From the NCBI GenBank assembly GCA_029945375.1, contig CM057059.1:2976001-3040000 (forward strand): 64,000 nucleotides of DNA, given 5' to 3'. Under the pieces are notes generated by a model. The model was not told where the DNA came from. It ran no database searches and saw only the letters and a program-made list of their open reading frames with translations. The position numbers and the translations under genes were made by a program. This document shows, one piece after another, positions 25,847-38,654 of the stretch. This stretch comes from Agaricus subrufescens. Lineage: Eukaryota; Basidiomycota; Agaricomycetes; Agaricales; Agaricaceae. Every line of letters starts with the position of its first letter. The stretch's first letter is position 1.

Positions 25847-28800
25847 ATGAATGGCAGGCATGCTACTAGTGCTGGGACGGGCGCGAACGCAGAATCATCA
25901 TCGAGAACGCTGCGGAAGATGACGAGCGACAAAAAGCTTGGCGACCGGTGCGCAGCAGGCGCGGGGGAACTGATGAGGCTTGAAGATGTTACTGAGGAAG
26001 TCTTACAGGCTGAGCGTTCTGCCCTGTTGCAAGCAAAGCAGACTCGCATGGAGGAGGTGTTCGAGCAGCACGATAGTATGGTGTGTGATAATTGACTCCA
26101 TTTATTTCCAGCAATATTCATCGCCGTGTGATATAGGTTCGCGAGCTGTTTCATTTGGATGAATACAAGCTCATGCTCACGTATGATCCTCAAGTTCGTC
26201 GACGACTTTCTTGTGTCTCTGTAAGTCACTTATTAGGTGTCTATGTTGCAGGCCGCCAAAGCAGACAATTCTCAAGATTTCATCAAGGTGCGTGGCTCAG
26301 TGTCCCATCCTTCTGTCCTCCGCCAATGTAACATTGCATAGTACAAAGCTTCATATGATCTCATCGAGAAAGTTGAACAGCAAGCCAGCCCTGCAAAGCG
26401 GACTCGGGGCGCGCGCTCTGAACAATTGTCTATAACATCTGGAAATCCTCCATCCCCTACCAAGAAACCTTTGAAACGCAATAATTCCAAGGGCGGAAAA
26501 AGCAAACTTTCCCCCCTTGCAATACATGATATCATATCCTCTACGCAGGGAAAGGCCCCGGGAAAGAAAACCAAACCAACCAAAGATAAGGAGATTCAAG
26601 AGGCTACTAGTACTTCCCATGTTCCCTCTATCCTCAAAACCCGCTCCAATAAAAAAGCAAAAGGCAAAGTTGAAGAAGAGCGCCCAGTATTGTCAGCTCT
26701 CGACGTGCACCAGTCCATCTCAACCAATCATTCTCCAACATTTCCCCCGACAACGCGACGGACCCGGGCCAGTGGTATCATAACTGCGAAGACTACGGAA
26801 AGAAGATCTGTAGAGCTACCTACTCAGGAGAGCGGTCATGAAAGCGTGTCCGCTTCCCTTGGTCGTCGGAGTAGTAGGCTGCGAGGGGATACTGGGTTGG
26901 AGCCTCCGGCAAAGAGACTCAAAGTTTCTGTAGAGGAACCTTCGAACCATGTAAGTCTATACCACCACCTTTTCATAGCGTGATCTGACTACAACAGGAG
27001 GCTGTCAAATCAAAATCAATTCCGCATTCACTTAAACCCGTTGCTAGGCTTTCCCGAATCAAGGCCTCTGAACTTGACAATCCAGTGTCGTCTGGGCATG
27101 CCATACCCAAATCTCTCAAAAATATTAAGCGTGTCAAGCTTCTTGTCACACCTTCCCTTTCACACCACAAACAACGGCCTCCACCTCCGAAATTCAAAAG
27201 TTCTCTCAACCGTTTTCTTACTTCGTATAGAACTCTGGGGAACGAGGAAATCAGCGATGAAAAGTTAGCTTTGACCGCCATGGCCGAGGCACGAATACGC
27301 GCGGAGGAGGCTGATTTTCGTCGCCAAGGACGATTTATCCCCGGCACTGATGTACTATTTGGTTCTGATCCCAACGTTGCCGCTTATGATCCACCAAAAC
27401 GCTCGACAAGAGATGTTTGGGATGATATTATCGAAGAAGTTGCAATAGTACGGAGTAGAGCACCTAAAAAAAGTATTGGACCACAAGTATCGGCACTCGT
27501 TGCTAGTAAAGTGCAGGCGTACTGGGATGTACAGGGAGTGAAGAGGGACAGAGCTAGAGCGCAAGAGGAGAAGAAGTTGAAGATTCTTGCCAAATCAACT
27601 ATGAAAATGGTCAATGCTGAATGGAAAAAGGCCGTATATGTAAGTCGCTCTTTGTGTCTCCAGGTTACAATTGGAAATGCTAAATTGAGATTTTTGCAGC
27701 ATGTACGAGATCAACTGCGGCAGAAGCTGGAAGCTGAGGAACGCAAGCGCGGACATGAGCATCTTGATGCTATTCTTGATCAATCGGGACAGCTTTTGGA
27801 AACGCAACAGGGTGATTTGACAAGAGCGAGGAGTTTGTCGAGTGGTTTGGAACCCGGACTGGATGAATGGGGTCAAGATGACGAGGACGGAAGTGAGACT
27901 GACGAGGTCTCTGTGGGTGTTAGTGAAGATGAAGAAGCTGAAGCTGAAGGTGGCGCAAGTAGTCAGATTGGACTAGAGGATGAAGCCTCGACATCACACG
28001 TCCGGGAATCATCGGAGGTTGATGAAGCAGAGGAGGAAGAGGAGGAAGGGGACACTGGCACAAATCTTTTATTGAGTTCTGCTTGGAAGATGTCTATGGA
28101 TAATCCTCAGCCAGAGCTGGAAGACAATGAAGTAGAACCCTACGATGCCGACGCCCTCCAGGAACAGTCATCACCTCACGAAGTTGAACCAGTCACTCCG
28201 ATAGAGTCAAGGCCTCTAACTCCCTTCGGATCAACCTTGATGGGCGTAGAGAAAGAAACCTCCCCTGAACTTGATGAAATCGACATCTACCCACCGCTAG
28301 ACAAGTCATCACCTAGTTATGTTTCAATGGAAGTGGACGGACTTGAGGTAGAAAATTTGGATCAGACAGAGATTGACAGCGAACAGGGCGCAGTGGTAAG
28401 GGAAGAGGAGGAGGAAGAAGAGGATACTACTATGATGGTTAGAGCTGAGGAAGAGGAAGAGGAAGAAGCGGCAGCGGAGCCTGCAGAGATACAAGAAGGC
28501 GCTGAGCTAGATGCGGCAGCTCAGGGAGACGGAGGAGCGGGACCGGAGGACTCTATGGAGGAACCAGGAGTGGAGGCAACATCAGACGTGCCGCTGCCTG
28601 AGTACCTACAACCCTTTGCTGTTACAGCGGTAGAGTGGGATGTTGAAGAAAAGGTCAAACCACCTGCACTTCTTCGTGGCGTCCTACGACCCTACCAACA
28701 AACTGGATTAGAGTGGCTCGCGAGTTTGCATACGAACAATCTCAATGGCATCTTGGCAGATGAGATGGGTTTGGGGTACGTTTCAACGCTCTCCTTGCAT

Positions 28801-31351
28801 TTGGAACGCTCGCTCATAACAATGCCTTAGGAAAACCATTCAAACTATCGCCCTGTTGGCCCACCTCGCCTGTGATAGGGGGATATGGGGACCTCATCTC
28901 ATTGTATGCTCATCCTTACCTTCAATTATATCAAAGCATTGACTTAAATTCTAGATTGTCCCAACTAGCGTGCTACTCAATTGGGAAATGGAGTTCAAAA
29001 AGTTCCTGCCTGGGTTCAAGGTGTTAAGTTATCATGGATCGACCAAGCGGAGAAAAGAATTACGACACGGTTGGAATGATAAATATCATTTCAATATCTG
29101 TATCACTTCATATACCCTCGCGAGCCGCGATGCACATATTTTCAAGCGAAAACCTTGGTACTATATGATCTTGGACGAGGCACATATGATCAAGAACTTC
29201 AAATCTCAACGGTGGAACATCCTTCTCATGTTTCGATCCTTCCGACGGTTACTTCTTACCGGAACTCCTCTGCAAAACAACCTCACAGAACTATGGGCAT
29301 TGTTACAGTTTCTGATGTCTGGGTCTAATTTCGCCAATCTGAAAGAATTTGGTGATTGGTTCTCAAGTGAGTTCTACTCTAGCCGATTTAGGCTTGTGGC
29401 TTATTGAAATCATAGATCCCCTGGAGAAGGCCATTGAGACGGGAAGTGTTTTCGATGACGATATCATGCAACGTGTTACCAAACTACATACCGTCCTACG
29501 CCCCTATCTTCTCCGCCGACTAAAACGTGACGTGGAAAAAGAACTCCCTCACAAATTCGAGCATCTGGTCCTCTGTCCACTATCCAAACGTCAGCGGTTT
29601 CTATATGATGAGTTCATGTCACGAGCTCAAACTAGAGACGACCTTGAGTCGGGTGTCTACCAAAGGATAGCCAATATTCTCATGCAACTTCGAAAAGTGT
29701 GCAACCATCCTGACCTCTTTGAGGTTCGCCCGATCGTGACGTCTTTCGCGATGCAGCGGTCAGCAATTGCGGATTTTGAAATCAAAGAGCTGTTAGTTCG
29801 GAGACGATGGTTGGAAGCAGAGGATGAGAAGGTTAATTTAAGCCTGTTGGGTTATCAATTCATTGATCAGCAGGAAGAACCTTTGCTCACTGCGATCGAA
29901 ACGCGGCACCTATCAGCATCGTCCCAACTACCCCATATTAATGACCTTCCTGGTGAACCACCGCCAAAGGACATGCGGACCATCGCTGGATATAAGCGCT
30001 ACAAAGTTTATATGCACGAGGCAGATACCATTGCCCGATGGAAGCATAATGCCTACCTCAACGAGCTTAGATGCTCTCGTACCCCCATCTACTCTTCCGA
30101 AATGATATCATTGGTCAAGAAGATGCACCAGCCTCTCTCCCCGCTATCGACGATGAACCTTGGACGAGATTTTTTCTCTATTGTCCAGCCCGTCCATAGG
30201 GCTGTACTCTCCTACGAAGAACGGGCCGAGGCAATGAAGAATGACATTCAGACATTTACTGTTATCACACCTTCTGTCGTTGCACTAGATCTTCCTCGGC
30301 TCGCGCTAAAGGGATATGAGGAGCAAATCATGGCTCAACCACTCGAGTTTGATCAGATCCTTCATCCCGCCAGCGTTAGACTTCAGATTGCCTTTCCTGA
30401 TCCATCCCTCCTTCAGTATGACTGTGGGAAGCTCCAGCGGCTAAAGGCGCTATTACAGGAGAAGAAAGCTGGGGGACATCGTGTGCTTATATTCACGCAG
30501 ATGACACGTATATTGGATATATTGGAGGTTTTCTTGAATTTGCATGGGTATCTGTACTCAAGGCTCGATGGTGCGACTAAGATCGAGGACCGACAGTATA
30601 TTACGGAGAGATTCAATGCAGATGCAAGGATATTTTGTTTTATCGCCTCCTCGCGGTCTGGTGGTGTTGGTATCAAGTGAGCACCATTTATCTCCATTCG
30701 AGAACTCACCCTGTTAACACTGGTTCATTTAGCCTCACTGGCGCCGATACCGTCGTGTTCTATGATAGCGATTTCAACCCTCAAATGGACAAGCAATGCG
30801 AAGATCGCGCACATCGTATTGGTCAAATACGCGACGTTCATATCTACCGATTCGTATCCCAACACACTGTCGAAGAAGCTATGCTACGTAAAGCCAATCA
30901 AAAACGCTCCTTGGATGATATCGTGATACAAAAAGGCGCTTTTGACTGGAGGACCATCTTTAACAATGATGAAGACGACGCTTCGGATCCTAAGAACAAA
31001 GCTGTAGCAGTATTGACCAAAGCTCTTGGCGAGTTTGAGGATGCCGAAGATGCACATGCGGCTGCTATTGCGGCTAGGGAGGAGTATGTGATGGAAGGCG
31101 CTGATAATGATGATTTTGGCGCTGAAGCGGGTGAGAACGTGGAGAACACAAGGAGCCGATCACGTACAGCGATTGGTGGGAGTGATCAAGTGGAGGAGAG
31201 AAGTAGTGAACCTGCTGTTAACATTATAGACACAGAGGTGGCCGAAGAGGAGCAGGAGGATGAAGAAGAGGAAGGTGGTACAGTGGTTGACTATATGCTG
31301 ACGGTTGTTCAACGCGAGTATGACGGTTTTTTCAAGGACTGGCGTTTGTAG
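25847..31351 (+). CDS. SWR1: SWR1-type chromatin remodelling ATPase
   Basis: The motor of the SWR1 complex, which swaps nucleosomal H2A for H2A.Z in the nucleus. Ten exons give about 1681 residues. The N-terminus has [16 protein letters not shown], typical of the family. The HSA domain ([12 protein letters not shown] to [15 protein letters not shown], about residues 495-575) recruits actin-related proteins. It is followed by a long Asp/Glu-rich region (about 590-840). The split Snf2 helicase shows ADEMGLGKTIQTIA (Walker A), [35 protein letters not shown], and in the C-terminal lobe [30 protein letters not shown] and [11 protein letters not shown]. The long insert between lobes is as expected for SWR1/INO80. 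Start choice is uncertain: ATGs at 25829, 25847 and 25919 are in frame. Confidence 0.93.
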
Positions 31352-31662
31352 ATCTATTTCATCATGGTCACCCCTCTCAATGCTGTTTTTATCATCTTCT
31401 TGTTTTTGGGAGAGTACTTGAGTTGTTGTCTTCTAATAGCTACATTATTAAATTAGTTGCTAATTTTGTAATACATAAATGTTTTTCACGAATTATACGA
31501 TAAACTGATAGCGAAAACAGCAGTCAACAAGAAAGATCGTGCGCGAATTCTGGCCGTCAAGGGAGAAATTGCAAAGCATAGTGATGTCATTGATTGAGGG
31601 GAGTCGTATTGATTCTTCAAGTACTTGTGCGGGAAGTGGAAAATCTGTCGCCGGGTGCGTTT
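31352..31662. other. Convergent 3' region
   Basis: An AT-rich gap between the SWR1 stop and the stop of the minus-strand homeodomain gene. No further gene seen. Confidence 0.5.
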
Positions 31663-32975
31663 TCAAAGTGCGATATCAAACATACGAGAAAGTGTTCTGA
31701 GTTTGGTCTCATAGGATGCGAATAGGGCTTGGAATTCGGCTGCTGTCTTTGGTGGTGAAACGTCCTGACTGATTTGAAGGGCATCAACACAGGCCTCATG
31801 GATTCCTGAGATAATGGCGTCTTTCGTTAAGGTCGTAGGAGGCAGTGTCGCAGTAGTAGATATATCTTCTGTCTCTGATGCTTGTGGGTTGACCTGGGGA
31901 CGAGAAACGACGGGTGTTGGCGGAGGTGATAACTGTAGGTAAGATGTTTGACTGGTGTGAAGACAAACTTTATCAATGGTTCAGCTCTAAAAGATACTCG
32001 CCTCCTGTGAGTGGGCCATTTTATCAATAGGCATTGAAATGAACTCCATTGGGGTATGACTGTGTGGTTGTTGGGGCGGGGCGACCACGCCACATTCGGG
32101 ATCTGTTGCTTTAGAACATACAGGCGTGGGAATGGTGCATTCTTTTCGCAAAGACTGAGTATTCGACCCTCCGATAAGGACTGGTTCTGGGGTTGAGGAA
32201 TTAGCAGGCGTAGGCAGACGTTGGAAGGGCAGTCCAGAATTTAATCTATCCAAAACACTTTGTTCCATGACGGTTGGAGAATGTTTGGCATCCTGGGAGG
32301 CTGCTCCCGGTAGAATCACATTAATGGCATGGTTGAGCATTGCTTTAGGAACTTGAAAGAACGAGGACCAGATTTCGAGCACATCCGGGCTTGGGTTAGG
32401 TGTTGCATCGACCAGAGTTTGAAGTGCACGAAGAACATCCGGTTTGAAAGGCGTGGCGGCTTTGGTAAAAGGGATAGAAGCACCATTTAAAAAGCTATGA
32501 CTAGGTCGATTTCAGAAAGTAAACTTACGGGGTGTTGGTGCGACTGTTGAGTGCGGAACCTTTTTTTGAAGTTTCATCCGCCGCCGTTGAAACCACTTGG
32601 AAACAGAACTGTACGTGATATCCGGATTGTTTTGAGCAACCTTGGGATAGTTATAAGATGCAAGCTCCTGTTTTAGGTGCTTATACGAACTCTGACTCGC
32701 TCCAACAAGGCCTCGAGCGTATAGGATGTTGGATGAGTGTCTTCTGGGTGGAGCCGAAGGTGTTCTAAATCGAGCAGCAACCCATTAATAAAGTAGGGAC
32801 AGCCTGAAAGGAGAGAATAAATACCGTTCAAGATAGCAGTTCCAGCGCCGCTGAGCTTGCGTTTGCCTACTTGAGGTTCCTTGACCATGCTAGCAGCCTT
32901 GGATGTGTTTTTGCAAAGCTCCATCGAGGTGAAAGAACTTGTACTATTTCGGAACTGAATGGCATCAGTCCACAT
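31663..32975 (-). CDS. Homeodomain-like transcription regulator
   Basis: Predicted nuclear DNA-binding protein of 354 residues. Five exons (32825-32975, 32691-32764, 32529-32640, 32002-32459, 31663-31932) keep one frame with introns of 50-69 nt. A basic arm VGKRKL is followed by helices ending in ITYSSVSKWFQRRRMKLQKK; the WFxxRR pattern is that of the homeodomain recognition helix. The spacing before it has extra residues, as in atypical fungal homeodomains. The rest is Pro/Ser/Thr-rich with a helical tail (AAEFQALFASYETKLRTLSRMF). The fourth intron starts with GC (GAG|GCGAGT). I see no second homeodomain gene or other mating-locus marker beside it, so a mating-type role is not supported. Confidence 0.65.
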
Positions 32976-33908
32976 GACTTAGTTCCTGGAGCGGATCTTT
33001 GAATGTCTATGGCTGCACTGAGGTGGCAGGAAACAGAGAACAGAGGGAGCTTTTGCCCAGCCACCCTAGGTATTTATGGGGTGCGCAAATTTTGGAAGAA
33101 AAGGCAATTTTGCAAGCTTGTTGCATTATTTATTGGATTACCTCATCCGTTTAAGACCTAGCACAAAAAAGGGTGTGATGTGAGTGCCTTCAATTCATCA
33201 CGAACCAATGGGAGGGGAAAGTCTGTTCTGAAATCACTCGGCTGTGCCACAATGCAGCCTCGTTGGCCGCAGTAGGTTCACCACACAACCTACTTGTGAC
33301 CACAATCCTTGTTATCTGTCATCGATTGATTATAGATTAATATAAGGTTTGACAGTATCTGAATATCGATGTGCCTCTAGCCTGCACTTCTGCTGACCCC
33401 AGAGACCATTGGGATGTTTCTGAAAAGTCATCGATAAAACTCACAGTGTATATCAAAGCCCCAATGGGTGGCTCTGTATTGCGTACTGCAGCAAGTGTGT
33501 GTGTGAGTACTGGTTAGTTTCCCACTCAACATGATGCATAATGAGGTGGTGTATTTGTAGTGCATCGGTCCTGATCTCTAACATCGAAGAAAGGAGATGT
33601 GCGGGGGTAGCTGAAGCGAAGAGACACATTTTACATTTTATGTCAGGCCTCGATGGTTCGCAAGATCAAAGATTCTGCGGGTGGAGTGGAAAAAGAGCGG
33701 ACCTCCGCAGGGGAAGAGGTGCCAACGAGCGGCCTTAGGGGTAACTAATTCTTAGCATTCCAGACACAGACCCGGCTGGTTGCAATTCACATGTCAAATC
33801 CGCCCAGAAGGGCGACGCAACTCCCGAGTCTCACCAATCACTTATAACCTTCATGTTCTCCTAACCGAGGTCTCGACTTCCCCCATTAATCGCTCTCGTC
33901 CTTGCATT
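32976..33908. other. Divergent promoter region
   Basis: Between the homeodomain gene (minus) and the carrier gene (plus). No gene recognised; a 65-codon frame at 33541-33738 has no motif. The region just before 33909 is pyrimidine-rich, as in a leader. Confidence 0.45.
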
Positions 33909-35091
33909 ATGTCAAGGAACAGTAACAGGAAACCTGTTGGTTTTGCAACCCATATCACCGCTGGTGGAATCGCCGGTGCCTGTGAAGCCGTACGTCATTC
34001 ACTGACCTTGTTCAAGCCTCTGTACTCTATGTTCATCCTCCCCAAAGCTTGTATGTCAGCCCCTCGACACTATCAAGGTTCGAATGCAACTTTCAAAGTC
34101 TGGAAGGACACCTGGAGTAAGTGTCTGCTTGCTCTTTTGATTCCCCTATTGTTGAATGAGATTGTATAGACAAAGGCCCGAGGATTCATTGCTACCGGTG
34201 TCAGTATTGTGACGCGCGAGACACCTTTGGCACTCTACAAAGGTCTTGGTGCGGTGTTATCGGGAATTGTGCCTAAGATGGCCATTCGTTTCGCTAGTTT
34301 CGAAACGTATAAGGGTTGGTTGGCAGATAAGTCTACCGGAAAGACTAGCGTTGGAAATATCTTCATCGGTATGTCTCGGACTGCGTTAGTATCGTCCTGA
34401 TATTTAGTAGACACGATATTCTGCAGCCGGTCTAGGTGCCGGTACGACGGAAGGTGTCCTGGTTGTTACCCCCATGGAAGTTGTCAAAATTCGACTGCAA
34501 GCTCAGCAACATTCCCTTGCTGATCCAATGGAAGCACCAAGGTATCGTAATGCTGGCCATGCGGTCTACACCATCGTCCGCGAAGAGGGCATCTCTACTT
34601 TATACCGTGGTGTCTCTCTCACCGCTCTGCGCCAAGCTACCAACCAGGGAGCCAATTTTACAGCGTATCAAGAAATAAAGAAGTTTGCGCATCGGATGCA
34701 GCCAGATCTTAAAGAGCTTCCGTCCTATCAGCACATGATTATCGGCCTCATTTCGGGTGCTATGGGTCCGTTTTCAAATGCTCCGATCGATACCATCAAA
34801 ACTCGTACGTTCTGCGTTAATCTCCGGGTATCGTGCTTTTGATTATGGGGATTTTCAGGACTTCAGAAGGCGACTGCTATCCCTGGCCAGTCGGCGCTGC
34901 AACGGATCATGGCCATTGCTTCGGATATGTGGAAACAAGAAGGCTTCCGGTCTTTTTATAAAGGCATTACGCCTCGTGTGCTTCGTGTTGCCCCTGGCCA
35001 GGCTATTGTCTTCGCAGTATATGAACGTATCAGCACTTTGATCGAGAAAATGCGGCCAACGATTAGGGAAGATGATAGCTATTCTGAGTGA
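33909..35091 (+). CDS. SFC1: Mitochondrial succinate/fumarate carrier
   Basis: A mitochondrial carrier of 319 residues that exchanges cytosolic succinate for matrix fumarate, which supports growth on two-carbon sources through the glyoxylate cycle. Five exons: 33909-33989, 34048-34116, 34170-34368, 34427-34804, 34859-35091. All three carrier signatures are present: PLDTIKVRMQ (residue 32), PMEVVKIRLQAQ (about 132) and PIDTIKTRLQK (about 236). The blocks ALYKGLGAVLSGIVPKMAIR, LYRGVSLTALRQATNQGANF and GITPRVLRVAPGQA are those I associate with the Sfc1/Acr1 subgroup. Six membrane helices are expected. The gene is intact, with an ATG right after a pyrimidine-rich leader. Confidence 0.92.
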
Positions 35092-35297
35092 TCGGACTGG
35101 AGCCCTCTATGAAGTGGACGATGTACTCGCATTTTCTATGTAATATCCAATTAATCTAGTACGCGACGACACACATCCTATATAGAACTCTTGTATTTAC
35201 GTGCCACAGTATCACCATAAAGCGGAATGCCGCTTCGGGGCTCCGCCGTTATCCGAGCCCGCGCCCAAGCCTTCACCCATCTTGGCTTGTCATTACA

Positions 35298-36495
35298 ATG
35301 ACAGCCAACCGTGCCGTCCTTGTACTTCATGGGTAGAGTCTCCCATTGTATCGTTCATTCTCGAAATATCTTAACAGTGCGTTCTATATCCCAGATACTC
35401 GCAAAATGCGATCATCTTTAGTAAACGTGTACGTCCCTTAAATGACCCCTGACAAGGTCAGCGTTTTGACATCGGTATACGTAGCTGGGTGCCTTAAGGA
35501 AAGAAGTCGCCAAGGATGTGGAGCTCGGTATTTCATTCCTTGGATTTATATGGCATGGCCCGTCTAAGTGTATACCCATATCCACACAGTATTCGTCGAT
35601 GCGCCTCACATCTTGCAACCTGTCGACGTCGCCGGTGAACATGTCAATAACCCTGCGCTCAGCTACGAATTCAGCACCACTGAGCTACCCCCTGGAGAAG
35701 AAAAGGATCCTGAGCTCATTCCTCGCGCATGGTGGCAACCTAATCCCGAACGTACAAGGGGGATTGGATTGGCGGAGAGCCTCGCGGTTATAAAAGATAT
35801 CCTCTTGACGAGAAAGTTCGACGTTCGTGTTTTCTCGTCGGTCCCCGCATAGTACAGAGTTTCTGACAGAGTCGAACAGGGAATCATGGGTTTCAGGTGA
35901 GTATTGCATGTTGCGTGCAAGCTGAAGCGTTGTGTTCTCATTCTGGATTATAGTCAAGGAGCAGCTTTCGCCGCGATCATTGCTGCTCTGTTGGAGAGGC
36001 CGGAAACCTATCCTCCTTTTCTAGTGGATGGAAAGCCTCCTCATCCGCCAATGTGAACCATCTTTCTTGTTGTTTCCTCTATTCTGGCGGACTAATCCCT
36101 CCTAGGCAATTTTGCGTCGCAGTCTCTGGTTTCAAACTGACTGATCCAATTTGTGACCCCCTGTTCACACCTTCATTCTCGACACCTACGCTCCATGTCC
36201 TCGGAAGGAACGATATCATCGTTATAGAAGAAAGATCGCGGAAATTGATTGATGTTTCGAGTAACAAACGTGTTGAAGAACACGATGGAGGTAACGGTGT
36301 TTTATTGTGGTTATACGCGCAGCAAACCAGGAAATCTTATACCTGCCCGTTCTTACAGGTCATTTTGTTCCATCGCAGAGTAATTGGCGTAAATTTCTGG
36401 CAGAATATTTAAGAAACCCGACTGGTGATCTTCCTTCTCCCGGTAGAGTTGCTCTCTCCGCAACACCATCAAGAACTGCTACACCGACCTTCTAG
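35298..36495 (+). CDS. FSH1-type serine hydrolase, copy 1
   Basis: An alpha/beta hydrolase of 260 residues, substrate unknown. Eight small exons are needed: 35298-35332, 35395-35428, 35485-35527, 35590-35822, 35880-35896, 35954-36052, 36106-36290, 36359-36495. Together they give VLVLHGYSQNAIIFSKRLGALRK in pieces, VFVDAPHILQPVD, the nucleophile elbow GFSQGAA, PTLHVLGRNDIIV with the acid, and GGHFVPSQSNW with the catalytic His. The codon of the nucleophile Ser is split by an intron, and the exon just before is only 17 nt. A paralogue with the same exon plan follows at 37161-38444 on the same strand. The stop TAG is at 36493-36495. Confidence 0.85.
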
Positions 36496-37160
36496 CCTTA
36501 TGCGTCACTTTGAGATCCCGGTTTCCGTCACTGATCAACCAACTGATAGAAACTGTATGTTAAACTTCTTATTCTACTCATTGCAATAATTACTCATTAT
36601 ATTTTTGCAGTATATTTAGTTTTGATGTCAACAGTTACTCGCAATATATGAAATTCTGCAAAGATGACAAATGGTTGATGTTAGTCTAGACTTTCCTGAA
36701 CCCTGAACCGTTACTATCTCATATGTTTGCGTGCTTACGCATTCTCTCTTTGGTAACACTTGCGTTCCAGGCGAGAGTCGGCAGGCCTCATGGTGGATCA
36801 CGAGCAACTCGGCCCGAATCGCAGGTTTGAAGGTAGATTTCGTCATATACATGACACTGGTGACAGTTGGAAAAGCAGTGATTCGACGAGAAGGACGACT
36901 TGCGGACGTAGCGTGCCGTTCGCAGACTGACGTATGCCTAGGTGAAGATCAGCGCATATTACCGGCTATTCACCGGCTAATTCGGATGCCAGCCAGTTCC
37001 AATATATGGGCATTTATATGACTGATGTTCTTCCTTGGCTTTTCCAGTCTCCAAGTCTGTCTGTCAGACTCCATAGCTATCAATATTCAGTAGATACGAG
37101 CTCAGGATTGATACCATCTCCGCGTAGTGAACTCGAGGTGATTTGTGGGTTTTGATTGAG
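36496..37160. other. Spacer between FSH1-type genes
   Basis: No gene or repeat recognised. Contains the 3' region of copy 1 and the promoter of copy 2. Confidence 0.45.
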
Positions 37161-38444
37161 ATGTCTATGCCAGTATCGAGGCCTCGGAGGCGAGTCCTCA
37201 TGTTACATGGGTGAGTTGTCACACATATCTCGCTGCAGATCCTTGAATGATGATGTTTAGATGGGCGATGAATGCTCAGCTTTTTAAGAAAACCGTGAGT
37301 AAGGCCTCGCAACGTTCTTCGTTGTTCTAAATGAACTTTCTAGGTGGAGCCTTTCTGTCAAGAGTGTGAGGAGAGGGGAATCGAGCTAGGTAAGTCGCCT
37401 GTTTTTTCCGTTCGTATCATCTTTGTGTATAGTTGATGGCGATGGTGCACCTAAATTAAAAGTGTTCATTAGCGCACCACATGGTGTCAGCGTGGAGGAG
37501 AGGATGCAAGCATGGGACGCACGTCAGGCAGCGAGTCAAAAGACACAATACGACTCCGAAGATCTCCTGTTGAAAGAATTTTTAACAGAACCTGATGCTC
37601 GGACATGGTGGGATTACAACAGGGAAAGGACTGTAGCTTTAGGACTTGACGATTCCATGAACGCTGTCAAAAGTGCACTCGAGAAGCAGAGATTTGATGT
37701 AAGTGATGATTACTTACACGGGCAGTCCATTCCTCGAGTCACCGACCTGATTTGTGGACCTTAGGGGGTCTTTGGATTCAGGTGGGACCCAAGTTCCTGA
37801 TCAAGAACGTTGCAGCGGCGGCATGCAATATTAATGCCGTGGCCTAACGGTTATTCTCTTTCACGATTTACTGATTGTCATTAATGTAGTCAGGGTGCTG
37901 CTGCTGCTGCTATTGTCTCTGCTATCGTAAGTTGTTGTTTGATTTTATGGTGTCAAGCCCCTGAATGAGGTAATGCACAGTTGGAGCGTCCTGCCCTTTA
38001 TCCCTCTTTCCTTCGTGATGGAGAACCTATACATCCTCCGTTGTAAATGGTTCTCTCTGACACGTTTTTTGATGGAACTGACAAGGAGGAAAGACAGTTT
38101 TGTATCTGTGTGTCCGGATTCAGGCTGATTGATCCCGTGGCGTCGAAAGTTTTGACGACATCATTCAAGACTCCCGCGTTGCACATCGTTGGTAAGTTGG
38201 ACACTATCGTGCCCATGCCGAGGTCGCGAGCCTTGATGGACCTGAGTGAAAGAAAACGTGTGATCGTACATGAAGATGGTATGGAAGATTTCGGTTTCTT
38301 GGCAGTTAGATTGTACTACTAAAACACACCACCGCAGTGCATATTGTGCCGCTAACAGCATCATGGATAGCTTTCTACTGTGACTTCATTCAGAATGTGG
38401 TGTTGGACGCACCCGCGCCGCAGACAAGGGCAGCTCTGCTTTGA
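37161..38444 (+). CDS. FSH1-type serine hydrolase, copy 2
   Basis: An alpha/beta hydrolase of 267 residues, paralogous to the previous gene. Nine exons: 37161-37210, 37261-37294, 37344-37389, 37433-37698, 37765-37781, 37890-37926, 37981-38042, 38094-38278, 38338-38444. Visible blocks are RVLMLHGWAMNAQLFKK, VFISAPHG, GVFGFSQGAAAAAIVSAI with the nucleophile, FCICVSGFRLIDP, LHIVGKLDTIV with the acid, and DGVHIVPLTASW with the His. The usual GGH here is GVH, a small departure that keeps the His. The 17-nt exon that ends inside the Ser codon is conserved with copy 1, and one extra intron is present after SAI. The two proteins are clearly diverged, so the duplication is old. Confidence 0.83.
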
Positions 38445-38654
38445 GAGCTGCATGTTTAGGTAGAAATACACATGCGGAGCTTATCGATACGGGGTGTAGA
38501 GTATTCTACGAAATGGAATGTGACTGTGACGTTGATCAATAGGTGTACACAAAAGATATGAGGATATTGCCCTCATTACTGTCCTCGTCGCCACTCTTGC
38601 CCTCTCCCACTTCCCCATCCCCTTGCTGTCCTTTACGCGTCGTCTGAAAAAAAA

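Noticed and set aside
25459..26229. 256-codon minus-strand frame
   Set aside because: It lies over the SWR1 promoter and first exons and has no family motif.
32460..32690. Ultra-short introns (23-34 nt) or a frameshift in the homeodomain gene
   Set aside because: Introns of 50 and 69 nt with good sites keep the frame through WFQRRR, and a GC donor explains the last one.
35220..35260. GC-rich hairpin-like stretch GCGGAATGCCGC as an RNA gene
   Set aside because: Only a short palindrome; no tRNA or snRNA features.
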